Positions 1 to 5,667 of a DNA stretch of 6,862 nucleotides are shown piece after piece. The notes beneath the pieces were generated by a model. It was not told the origin of the DNA. It saw nothing but the letters and a program-made list of their open reading frames with translations, and ran no database searches. Position 1 is the stretch's first letter; each line of letters starts with the position of its first letter. The stretch spans positions 1-6,862 of the forward strand of contig JAISAX010000606.1 in NCBI GenBank assembly GCA_031266495.1, read 5' to 3'. This stretch comes from Opitutaceae bacterium. GTDB lineage: Bacteria > Verrucomicrobiota > Verrucomicrobiae > Opitutales > Opitutaceae. A program made the position numbers and the translations under genes.

Positions 1-132
1 CCGCAGGCCCGGGAACCGGAGGGGTGGTCAAAAAGTACATGTTTTTGGTTGGCCTCTCCATCCAGAAAGGATGCGGATTCGGGTATGATCGACAGCTTTG
101 TCACTCCGTTCCTGATCCATTCCTGAAAACCA

Positions 133-870
133 ATGAGCAAGATCCCTGTTTCTCTCCAGCTCTGGTCGCTGCGCGACCTGACCAAAGATGACTTTGCGGC
201 CACCATGGCCAAGGTCGCCGAAATCGGTTTCACCGGCGTCGAGACCGCCGGCTACGGCAACCTTGATGCCGACGGAGCCGCCAAGGCCATCGCCGCCGCG
301 GGTCTGAAGGTCTCCGGCCAGCACATCGGCCTCGGCGCTCTCCGCGCCGATCTCACCAAGGTCGCCGCCGAGGCCCACCTGCTCGGCACGAAACACGTCA
401 TCTGCCCGTCCTCGCCGCGCAGCCTCTTCATCAGCCCCGACGCCTGCTCCCAGATCGGCGAGGAGCTTGACGAAATCGGTGCAAAACTTCGCGGCTACGG
501 TCTCGAATTCCATTACCACAATCACGCCTTCGAACTCGTGGAACTGGCCGGCCGTCGCGGTTTCGACTGGCTGCTCGACGCCGCCTCTCCGCGCAACCTG
601 CTCTGCCAGGCCGACGTGTTCTGGGTCCACACCGGGAAAAAAGATCCGGCGCAGTTCATCCGCGAACAAGGACGCCGTATCAAGCTGCTCCATATCAAGG
701 ACGACGAGGAAATCGGCGGTGGCCCGGTCGATTTCCAGGCCGTGTTCGCGGCTGCGGAAAGTATCGGCTCTGTCGAGTGGTATGTGGTCGAGGTCGAAAA
801 GTACAACCACGCCCCGATCGAATCCGTCCGACTCTCGTTCGAGCAGCTCAAAAAGTGGGGCAAGGCCTGA
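133..870 (+). CDS. Sugar phosphate isomerase/epimerase, xylose isomerase-like TIM barrel (245 aa)
   Basis: Probable cytosolic metal-dependent isomerase or epimerase of the AP-endonuclease-2/xylose-isomerase-like superfamily, acting on a sugar, inositol derivative or keto-sugar; the substrate cannot be told. Seen: an N-terminal strand of the type VSLQLWSLR, the segment FTGVETAGYGN (about residues 33-43), HYHNHAFE (127-134), CQADVFWV (158-165), LLHIKD (185-190) and WYVVEVE (216-222). By family pattern the likely metal ligands are Glu134, Asp161, His187 and Glu220. The length is slightly short for the family (usually 250-300) but the barrel looks complete, and there is no signal peptide. The ATG at 133 is chosen because the first conserved strand begins within ten residues; no clear Shine-Dalgarno sequence precedes it. 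A TATGAT at 84-89 could be a -10 box but has no convincing -35. The gene lies 137 bases before a Gfo/Idh/MocA dehydrogenase on the same strand, a very common pairing in sugar catabolism. The family call is secure, the reaction is not. Confidence 0.92.
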   Translation: MSKIPVSLQLWSLRDLTKDDFAATMAKVAEIGFTGVETAGYGNLDADGAAKAIAAAGLKVSGQHIGLGALRADLTKVAAEAHLLGTKHVICPSSPRSLFISPDACSQIGEELDEIGAKLRGYGLEFHYHNHAFELVELAGRRGFDWLLDAASPRNLLCQADVFWVHTGKKDPAQFIREQGRRIKLLHIKDDEEIGGGPVDFQAVFAAAESIGSVEWYVVEVEKYNHAPIESVRLSFEQLKKWGKA

Positions 871-884
871 CCCGGCTGCGCCGG

Positions 885-1000
885 GGGTAGTTGGTAATTG
901 GAAGTTGGTCCGGACGACCAGCCTCCGGTCACGAATTTCCAACTACAAACTGCAAACTACCAACTGCAAATTTCCAATTTCAAATTTCAAACTTCTACCC
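885..1000. repeat. AT-rich low-complexity spacer with inverted and direct repeats
   Basis: The spacer between the two sugar genes differs sharply in composition from the GC-rich coding DNA around it. The left side (about 886-908) is built of TTGG/AATTGG/AGTTGG words. The right side (about 932-1000) is built of their approximate complements: TTCCAACTAC at 936-945, ACTACCAACT at 957-966, then TTTCCAATTTC and CAAATTTC words. The two sides can pair imperfectly into a long stem with the GC-rich middle (909-931) as the loop region, and the right side repeats CAAACTGCAAACTACCAACT-type words directly. It may be a dispersed REP-like repeat or a transcript structure separating two cistrons. No protein is likely here, although frames stay open because the words lack stops. 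Confidence 0.7.
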
Positions 1001-1007
1001 ATCCATC

Positions 1008-2108
1008 ATGGCTAAATCTATCAGGACCAAATCTTCCAAACCTGCAAAACTGTCAGGCAAGGATTCGTTCAACGTCGCCGTGATCGGCACCGGCGCGATC
1101 GGCCTCGATCACATCAATTCCTTCAAGCAACACCCGGCGGCCAACGTCGTGGCGATTGCCGAAGTCTCACCCGAACGCGGCAAGGAAGCCGCCGACAAGT
1201 TCGGTATCCCCGAAGTCGTTACCGATTACAAGGTGCTGCTTTCCCGTCCCGACATCGACATTTTTTCGATCGCGCTGCCCAACTACCTGCACGCGCCCGT
1301 TTCGCTCGCCGCTCTCCGCGCCGGCAAGCACGTGATGCTCGACAAGCCGATGGCGACCAACGCCGCCGACGCAGCCAAACTCGTCGATGAGGCGAAAAAG
1401 CAGAAGGTGCTCCTCATGGTTGGCCAGAACAACCGTTTCACTCCCGAGGTGCAGACGGCCAAGGGCCTCATCGCAAAGGGCGCGCTCGGCGACGTTTACC
1501 ATGCGAAGACCGCCTGGACCCGCCGCACCGGCATCCCGCGCATCGGTTCCTGGTTCACGCAAAAAAAATTCGCGGCCGGCGGCGCCACCTACGACATTGG
1601 TGTGCATGCGCTCGACCGCTGCCTGTATCTCATGGGCGAGTTCGACGCGGCGGCTGTCAGCGGCCAGACCTACGCCAAGTTCGGCCCGCGCGGCCTCGGC
1701 GGCGGCAGTTGGGGCAAGGGCGAGATCACGCCGGGCCTTCCCTTCGATGTGGATGACCTTTCCGTGGCTCTGATCAAGCTGCGCAGCGGTCGCACCGTGT
1801 TGCTGGAAGCCTCGTGGGCGGCGCATCAGCCGTTCCCGGATTTCAATGGCACGCAGCTTTTCGGCACCGACGCCGGCATCCTGTTCCCGCCACTGCAAAT
1901 GTTCCGCACGGCGCCGACCGGATACGTGACCGAACTGGTGACCACCTCGGCCAGCCTGGTGAACACCAACCGCATGGTGCACTTCATTGATTGCCTGCTC
2001 GGCAAGGCCGACCCGTACGTGAAGCCCGAGGAATCGCTCGCGGTCCAGAAGATCCTCGACGCGATCTACCTCTCGGCGAAGACCGGCAAGGAAGTGCGTA
2101 TCAAGTAA
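1008..2108 (+). CDS. Gfo/Idh/MocA family NAD(P)-dependent oxidoreductase (366 aa)
   Basis: Likely oxidises or reduces a sugar, inositol or sugar acid using NAD(P), in the cytosol. Seen: a Rossmann dinucleotide-binding fold beginning FNVAVIGTGAIG (residues 21-32, glycines 27, 29 and 32); ALPNYLHAPVSLAALRAGKHVMLDKP, in which the DKP at 112-114 stands for the family's EKP with catalytic/cofactor-contacting Lys113; and GGATYDIGVHALD (191-203), the family's G-G-x-x-x-D-x-G-x-H motif with Asp196 and His200 as likely active-site residues. The C-terminal alpha/beta domain is complete and the length is typical. The frame is open upstream to 891, but those 39 codons fall in the repetitive spacer and look nothing like a protein. 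The ATG at 1008 gives a basic Lys/Ser-rich leader (MAKSIRTKSSKPAK) before the first beta strand. This leader is not a convincing Tat signal because no twin arginine is present. There is no Shine-Dalgarno sequence. It is probably co-transcribed with the upstream isomerase and followed by a terminator. The substrate is unknown. Confidence 0.93.
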   Translation: MAKSIRTKSSKPAKLSGKDSFNVAVIGTGAIGLDHINSFKQHPAANVVAIAEVSPERGKEAADKFGIPEVVTDYKVLLSRPDIDIFSIALPNYLHAPVSLAALRAGKHVMLDKPMATNAADAAKLVDEAKKQKVLLMVGQNNRFTPEVQTAKGLIAKGALGDVYHAKTAWTRRTGIPRIGSWFTQKKFAAGGATYDIGVHALDRCLYLMGEFDAAAVSGQTYAKFGPRGLGGGSWGKGEITPGLPFDVDDLSVALIKLRSGRTVLLEASWAAHQPFPDFNGTQLFGTDAGILFPPLQMFRTAPTGYVTELVTTSASLVNTNRMVHFIDCLLGKADPYVKPEESLAVQKILDAIYLSAKTGKEVRIK

Positions 2109-2154
2109 CCGGGTACGCAGCGCGCTCCGCATTCTGCTCCTGTTCCTGAATAAG

Positions 2155-2188
2155 AACCGCGGTCGCCTTGTTGGCGCTGCGGTTTTTT
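2155..2188 (+). terminator. Rho-independent terminator after the oxidoreductase
   Basis: AACCGC (2155-2160) pairs with GCGGTT (2178-2183), and CGCC (2164-2167) pairs with GGCG (2173-2176) across a small internal loop. A run of six T (2183-2188) follows directly. It lies 46 bases after the oxidoreductase stop and points along its transcript, so it most likely ends the two-gene operon. Confidence 0.75.
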
Positions 2189-2197
2189 CTGTGCGTG

Positions 2198-2312
2198 AGG
2201 TGTAATTGAAAGTGGTGGGCAGCTTGGTGTTTCGCCTGAGCCGTCGTAGGGGCGCACGTGAAGTGCGCCCCTACGAGTCGATTCTGGCTTCCCACCACTT
2301 TCAATTACACCC
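2198..2312. mobile_element. MITE-like non-coding element with 21-bp terminal inverted repeats and a 9-bp flanking direct repeat
   Basis: The 21 bases at 2199-2219 (starting GGTGTAATTGAAAG) are the exact reverse complement of 2291-2311 (ending CAATTACACC). After one mismatch the pairing resumes with AGC (2221-2223) and GCT (2287-2289). The direct repeat CTGTGCGTG stands at 2189-2197 on the left and 2313-2321 on the right, one base outside each arm. That is what a 9-bp target-site duplication would look like. No open frame of protein character lies inside; the interior is dominated by a second palindrome. It sits in the space between two convergent genes. This is inferred to be a miniature transposable element moved by a transposase elsewhere in the genome. 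A purely structural palindrome is the alternative, and the right flank is a GTGC-rich tract that could produce the 9-bp match by chance. Confidence 0.6.
2244..2276. repeat. Inner perfect palindrome of the MITE-like element
   Basis: TCGTAGGGGCGCAC (2244-2257) is followed by a five-base loop and then its exact reverse complement GTGCGCCCCTACGA (2263-2276). This 14-bp GC-rich hairpin stands near the centre of the larger inverted repeat. It resembles the REP-type palindromes that are dispersed in many genomes, and may be a separate repeat nested in the element or its functional core. It has no poly-T tail and is not a terminator. Confidence 0.8.
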
Positions 2313-2313
2313 C

Positions 2314-2335
2314 TGTGCGTGCGTGCGCGCATATG
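2314..2335. other. Alternating purine-pyrimidine tract (Z-DNA-prone)
   Basis: Twenty-two bases alternate strictly between pyrimidine and purine, mainly TG, CG and CA steps, ending in CATATG. Sequences of this kind can flip to the left-handed Z form under negative supercoiling. The tract begins within the right copy of the 9-bp direct repeat beside the MITE-like element and lies between two convergent genes. The alternation is directly visible; any function is speculative. Confidence 0.55.
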
Positions 2336-2370
2336 GCACTTTGCAAATGGAGAAAAACTACCTGGTCTGC

Positions 2371-2460
2371 CTAGTACCTCATAACGCTCGAAGTTTCGCA
2401 TCTACCCCGAATGAGTACAGAGGAAAGGTATCCGAAAAAATCAAGGTTATGGGGTACTAG
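2371..2460. repeat. 15-bp imperfect inverted repeat spanning the acyltransferase stop codon
   Basis: CTAGTACCTCATAAC (2371-2385) matches the reverse complement of GTTATGGGGTACTAG (2446-2460) at 14 of 15 positions, with 60 bases between. The right arm contains the acyltransferase stop codon (2447-2449 on the - strand). A smaller pair, GTATCCG (2428-2434) and CGGATAC (2464-2470), overlaps it. This could be a loose terminator or stability structure for the acyltransferase mRNA, or the ends of a degraded insertion; no T-run placement makes it a standard terminator. Confidence 0.5.
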
Positions 2461-4564
2461 TATCGGATACGCCGGACAAGAAAGCGGGAAGTGAATCCCT
2501 GAACAGAGGCAACAGGATAATATTCGCACCTCGGGTCGTCAGATGCGCGTTGTCATAATAAAGTGAGATCCCGTCAACTTCCACCCGGAGATCATCCGTG
2601 CCTGCCATCTGCATACGTGGGATGGGGTCGAGAAACCGGGCGGGCAGCAGATCCGGAGCGGCAGCGAGTTTCAGAATATTCGAGTTTTGTTCCCGGTATC
2701 CCGGGATCGTCTGCCTCCAACCGGGTATCACGCGACCGGCAAGGTGTTCACTGGCAAGCATCCTTGGCGCATCCCCTCCCAAAGTCGGGATGGCAAGTAA
2801 AATGGCCACTTTGCACCCCATGCCATCAAGATGTTGCACGGTTTCCCGGAGGGAATCTCCCAGACGCTCCTTTTCGTAAGCTCTCCAGCGAGCAACCAGC
2901 AGGACATGCGTGATGTTTTCTTTCTCGATGTATTTCAGAACAGCGTTTGCCCACTCCGTAGATCTTGATCCCAAATACGAACCTTCCAGAGGTTCTCCAA
3001 TCAAGGGGGGAGCGCCGTCGGCTACAATAGCGTCACCGACGATTCCGTGCTCTCGGCAGAATGCATCAAGGGCGCTGACCGAATGCTTGGCATAGCTGTC
3101 TCCCCAGAGGAGCAGGCGCACGGGATTACTCTCGCCGTTTTTTTGTTCTTTCTCGTGTTCAGGAAAACCCAAGCGCGGCACTTGCCCCCACCGGATATCA
3201 TTGGTGGCTACATCTTGCAATCCGTTGCGATCAGATCGAGCAAGCTCACTGGCCTTGACCCAGTCTTGTGCAGCTCGCATGCCGATGTCTTCCCGAATAT
3301 CTTCCATACGAAAGCCTTTCATGCGAAAGCCTTTCATACGAATGCCTTCTGTACGAATGCTTTCTCTATGTCGGATTATCCAGCCTGCTGTCAGCATGGC
3401 AAACACCAGCACCGCCGTCACGCCGAACATGCTCTTGCGATTCGCGGCGATTTGCCTCTTGCGAAAAGGAATCTCCACATAGCGCCACGAGAGAACCGCG
3501 AGCCAACCGGAAAGAGCTATCATGCCCAGTTTGACAAAGGCTGAAATCGCCGGAGGCGTTCCGTATTGCTGAAAGACGAAAAGGGGCCAGTGCCACAGGT
3601 AGAGCGAATAGGAAACCAGACCGATCAACACGAATGGCCGTAATGCAAGCAGGCGACCTGCCAGTGTGGGGATTGTGCCGACTTCCTCTGTCGGAGTGCG
3701 TGTGTTGGCCCATATAAAAGCCATTGCGCCAAGGCAGGGCGGGAGCGCCAGAGGTCCGGGAAAGGGATCGAGTTTCGAAAACGCCCAGATTGGCAACAAG
3801 ATACCGACGAGTCCCAACCATGCGACGATTCCCTTGAGCAGGCGGGGCGCAGTGGACCACTTGCGAGGGGCTACCGCCAGCAAGGCGCCACACAAAAGTT
3901 CCCATGCCCGGGCGGGCAGCATGTAGAAAATAAACCGATTGTCGCCGGAGGAAATATTGAGCTTGGCCAAGGTCAGGAGCAGACTTGCCGTCCACAAGGC
4001 GAGCAAAAGGAACCGCAATGCTCCTGGACGGGAAAGAAAGTGGTTCCGGAAAATCAGCATCAGGACAAGCGGAAATATCAGGTAGAACTGCTCTTCCACT
4101 GCGAGTGACCATGTGTGCAACAGGGGCTGGATTTCCGTGTCGGCAAAATATCCTCCGGGGCGTTGCATAAAAAACACATTGGCCCCCATGAGCGCTTGGG
4201 CGATCGAGGAACTGCCGAGCATCTTGTAGTCGCCGGGCAACAACAGGAAAAAACCTGTTCCAAGGATTGCCAGCACCATAAATCCGAGAGATGGCGCGAT
4301 TCGTCGCATCCGGCGTTCCCAAAAACCTCCCAGAGAAAATTGTCCCTTTCCCAGATCGTGGAGGATCAGGGTGGAGATCAGAAAACCGGAGAGGACGAAA
4401 AACACATCCACGCCGACAAAACCTCCCGGGCAGGACAGTCCTGCATGATGAAAAACCACGGCAAGAACCGCAATGGCTCTCAATCCGTCGATTTCGGGTC
4501 GATACGTAAGAGCCGGATAAGGCGATGCTGGTAAAGGAGGAAGGGAGGGAGAGTGAGCTTGCAC
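2447..4564 (-). CDS. Acyltransferase 3 family membrane protein with C-terminal SGNH domain (OafA-like, 705 aa)
   Basis: Likely transfers acyl (often acetyl) groups onto surface polysaccharide or another envelope glycan; the acceptor is unknown. Seen in order: YRPEIDGLRAIAVLAVVFHHAG (residues 21-42), with the His39/His40 pair at the catalytic position; GGFVGVDVFFVLSGFLIS (47-64); FWERRMRRIAPSL (81-93); LHTWSLAVEEQFYLIFPL (149-166); and VSYSLYLWHWPLFVF (317-331). These belong to a roughly ten-helix acyltransferase-3 domain ending with a helix near 379-397. A charged linker with a pentapeptide repeat (402-426) leads to an SGNH hydrolase-like domain. That domain has WGDSYAKH (487-494; likely nucleophile Ser490) and YDNAHLT (670-676; Asp671/His674), as in OafA and other fused O-acetyltransferases. 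The start is GTG at 4562-4564, 20 codons before the first conserved motif; no closer ATG or GTG exists and no Shine-Dalgarno sequence is clear. In hand-counted samples the GC is about 57%, against about 73% in flanking genes, which suggests transfer. It is convergent with the sugar operon. Confidence 0.93.
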   Translation of the reverse strand: MQAHSPSLPPLPASPYPALTYRPEIDGLRAIAVLAVVFHHAGLSCPGGFVGVDVFFVLSGFLISTLILHDLGKGQFSLGGFWERRMRRIAPSLGFMVLAILGTGFFLLLPGDYKMLGSSSIAQALMGANVFFMQRPGGYFADTEIQPLLHTWSLAVEEQFYLIFPLVLMLIFRNHFLSRPGALRFLLLALWTASLLLTLAKLNISSGDNRFIFYMLPARAWELLCGALLAVAPRKWSTAPRLLKGIVAWLGLVGILLPIWAFSKLDPFPGPLALPPCLGAMAFIWANTRTPTEEVGTIPTLAGRLLALRPFVLIGLVSYSLYLWHWPLFVFQQYGTPPAISAFVKLGMIALSGWLAVLSWRYVEIPFRKRQIAANRKSMFGVTAVLVFAMLTAGWIIRHRESIRTEGIRMKGFRMKGFRMEDIREDIGMRAAQDWVKASELARSDRNGLQDVATNDIRWGQVPRLGFPEHEKEQKNGESNPVRLLLWGDSYAKHSVSALDAFCREHGIVGDAIVADGAPPLIGEPLEGSYLGSRSTEWANAVLKYIEKENITHVLLVARWRAYEKERLGDSLRETVQHLDGMGCKVAILLAIPTLGGDAPRMLASEHLAGRVIPGWRQTIPGYREQNSNILKLAAAPDLLPARFLDPIPRMQMAGTDDLRVEVDGISLYYDNAHLTTRGANIILLPLFRDSLPAFLSGVSDTSTP
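3293..3367 (-). repeat. 15-bp tandem repeat inside the acyltransferase linker (five copies)
   Basis: Units begin at 3293, 3308, 3323, 3338 and 3353. The second and third units (ACGAAAGCCTTTCAT and GCGAAAGCCTTTCAT) differ at one base; the outer units are more diverged. In protein this gives the pentads SIRTE, GIRMK, GFRMK, GFRME and DIRED (residues 402-426), which join the last transmembrane helix to the SGNH domain. Because the unit is a multiple of three, copy-number changes would keep the frame and alter only the spacer between the two domains. Confidence 0.85.
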
Positions 4565-4638
4565 CGGGAAGCGCAGGTTGGATTCAAGGCAAGGGGAATC
4601 AACGTGGGTGCATCCTGGAATTGAGCAAGTATCAGTTC

Positions 4639-4653
4639 ACATATTTCATATGT
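4639..4653. promoter_or_regulatory. Dyad in an AT-rich stretch upstream of the acyltransferase
   Basis: ACATAT (4639-4644), three bases, then ATATGT (4648-4653) form a perfect short dyad within an AT-rich patch at about 4621-4665, some 75 bases before the GTG start. The position suits a promoter or operator for the acyltransferase, but I cannot identify convincing -35 and -10 hexamers on the - strand. Weak call. Confidence 0.25.
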
Positions 4654-4681
4654 TTCATAAGCATGAAGCGTGTGCCGATTA

Positions 4682-4721
4682 GGGCTTTGCTTGCGAAGTA
4701 AGAAGTTCGCAAGCAAAGCCC
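4682..4721. repeat. Perfect palindrome with 16-bp arms
   Basis: GGGCTTTGCTTGCGAA (4682-4697) is followed by an eight-base loop and its exact reverse complement (4706-4721). Neither strand has a T run after the stem, so it is not a standard terminator. The 7-base word GTGCCGA occurs on both sides (4672-4678 and 4734-4740) at unequal distances, which may be chance. It belongs to the gene-free stretch between the acyltransferase and the toxin gene (4565-5014), which otherwise holds only the dyad at 4639, the large palindrome at 4764-4903, and about 110 bases (4904-5014) in which I see nothing. Confidence 0.85.
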
Positions 4722-4763
4722 CTCAGTAATGTAGTGCCGAAAACTACCCCCTGAATTACACAA

Positions 4764-4903
4764 CTGAAGTTACGCAGGCGGAAGCCGGAGCGGCGGCATT
4801 CCTGCCGGTGAGGCGAGGCGCTTCGCCGCTCAAACGGGCGACGCTTCGCGTCGTCGCAGCGGCAGGAATGCCGCCGCTCCGGCTCCCGCCTGCGTAACTT
4901 CAG
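4764..4903. repeat. Large 140-base palindrome with 44-base arms and a branched apex
   Basis: The left arm (4764-4807, starting CTGAAGTTACGCAGGCGG) and the right arm (4860-4903, ending CCTGCGTAACTTCAG) are reverse complements at 43 of 44 positions. The 52-base apex holds two further hairpins: GGCG-CTT-CGCC (4817-4827) and CGACGC-TTC-GCGTCG (4839-4853). The folded form is therefore a long stem ending in a two-lobed head. No reading frame of protein character lies in it. It could be a dispersed non-autonomous repeat, a cruciform recombination hotspot or a structured RNA. It lies downstream of the toxin gene on the - strand and might help end that transcript, but it lacks a T run. I see no clear target-site duplication. 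Confidence 0.85.
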
Positions 4904-5014
4904 CTCATAACTGCGGAACTCGGGCTGGCGCCCCTTAGCGGTCCCCTCTGCTGCGGCCTTGGTCGATCGGCTGTCCCTCTTCCGGCCTGACGCGGTCCGT
5001 CCCCCTCCGGCGCA

Positions 5015-5422
5015 TCACACGCGCTTCAGGAACCCTTCTGGCGAAAGCGCGGGCACCGGCGAACGGCGAAAATCTTTCACGTTCCGCGTCACGATATAAT
5101 CCACCGCCGCCGCCTGGCTGGCGGCGACCTGCAGGGCATCTTCGAAGTCGCGGACCGGCAAGGCGAGCGCGACATGTGCCTCGGCGGTACCGCAGGGGCA
5201 AACTTCCATGTAGCAAAGCAAGGCCTGCAAAAAATCATGCACGGCAGCGGCATTTCCCGCACGGGCGCCGATATAGTGAAGATTGGCTAGGGTGTGCCAC
5301 GCCAGAAAACCGCAACCGGGATTGGCTTCGCACCAGTCGATGACAGCCTGACTGTCATCAGCCAGATGCGCGCGATCCAGCAAAACATCCAGCAAGAGAT
5401 TGGTATCGATCAACGCCCTCAT
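5015..5422 (-). CDS. PIN-domain ribonuclease, VapC-like toxin (135 aa)
   Basis: Probable toxin of a type II toxin-antitoxin pair. PIN proteins are Mg-dependent endoribonucleases, and VapC members cleave tRNA or rRNA. Seen: MRALIDTNLLLDVLLDR with Asp6; HTLANLHYI (43-51), where the second acidic position is not Glu but Thr44/Asn47, as I recall from PIN_3-type proteins; DFEDALQVAAS (92-102) with Asp95; and IVTRNVKDF (110-118) with Asn114 and Asp117. The alpha/beta pattern covers the whole length, which is typical for the family. The ATG at 5420-5422 overlaps the antitoxin stop by four bases (ATGA), indicating translational coupling and the usual antitoxin-first order. Downstream there is no further gene before the large palindrome. 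The RNA target is not predictable. Confidence 0.9.
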   Translation of the reverse strand: MRALIDTNLLLDVLLDRAHLADDSQAVIDWCEANPGCGFLAWHTLANLHYIGARAGNAAAVHDFLQALLCYMEVCPCGTAEAHVALALPVRDFEDALQVAASQAAAVDYIVTRNVKDFRRSPVPALSPEGFLKRV

Positions 5423-5667
5423 TGCCGCGCGTGCTTGTCGAGCAGGATGGCCAGACGGGGATCCTCACTGCCGGTTGCCTCGTGAGGGATGCGCAGGCTG
5501 CCACGCCAGCGTGCCGCCGTGGAAGGCGAAGCCGAATCGACCGTGGCGGCCAGCCGTTCGAAATGGGTTTCCACCAGACCGGACAGCGACACGCCGCGCC
5601 GCCTCGCCACTGCCTTGGCGCGTCCGATCACGCGGCTGTCGATGGACAGGGTGAGTTTGGTTTTCAT
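5419..5667 (-). CDS. Antitoxin, DUF6364-type ribbon-helix-helix-like protein (82 aa)
   Basis: Partner of the downstream PIN toxin; expected to bind and silence the toxin and to repress its own promoter. Seen: MKTKLTLSIDSRVIGRAKAVARRRGVSLSGLVETHFERLA (residues 1-40). This is a short beta strand (KLTLSID), a basic helix (RVIGRAKAVARRRG), a turn and a second helix (SLSGLVETHF), the layout of ribbon-helix-helix DNA-binding proteins and of the DUF6364 antitoxins that commonly precede PIN genes. The C-terminal part (about 45-82), with GSLRIPHE and DPRLAILLDKHA, probably wraps the toxin. The ATG at 5665-5667 is chosen: a frame opening at a TTG at 5694 would add MYVQGRFVR, which lacks family character and is encoded by the operator-like boxes. 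The family name is from recognition of the N-terminal pattern. Confidence 0.82.
   Translation of the reverse strand: MKTKLTLSIDSRVIGRAKAVARRRGVSLSGLVETHFERLAATVDSASPSTAARWRGSLRIPHEATGSEDPRLAILLDKHARQ

Noticed and set aside
28..942. Long open frame (304 codons) on the - strand over the isomerase gene
   Set aside because: It lies antisense to a gene with clear family motifs. High GC and low TAA/TAG content keep the opposite frame open. Its protein shows only the mirrored composition of the real gene.
885..1000. CRISPR-like array in the repeated spacer
   Set aside because: The words are short, variable and overlapping, with no fixed repeat length and no unique spacers.
891..1007. N-terminal extension of the oxidoreductase to an upstream ATG
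   Set aside because: The added 39 codons come from the low-complexity spacer and precede a good ATG just before the Rossmann fold.
1167..2132. Long open frame (321 codons) on the - strand over the oxidoreductase
   Set aside because: Antisense shadow of the Gfo/Idh/MocA gene, with an Arg/Gly/Ala-rich sequence and no recognisable domain.
2101..2460. Small open frames on both strands across the MITE-like element, two of them starting MKVVGS
   Set aside because: The mirrored starts arise from the terminal inverted repeats themselves. There is no protein character.
3366..4322. 318-codon - strand frame overlapping the acyltransferase
   Set aside because: Out-of-frame shadow of the membrane domain. 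The true frame carries all acyltransferase-3 motifs.
4480..4716. 78-codon - strand frame at the acyltransferase start
   Set aside because: It overlaps the acyltransferase N-terminus in another frame and runs through the 4682-4721 palindrome. No family resemblance.
4935..5216. 93-codon - strand frame overlapping the toxin gene 3' part
   Set aside because: Out-of-frame shadow of the PIN gene, rich in Arg/Gly, with no motif.
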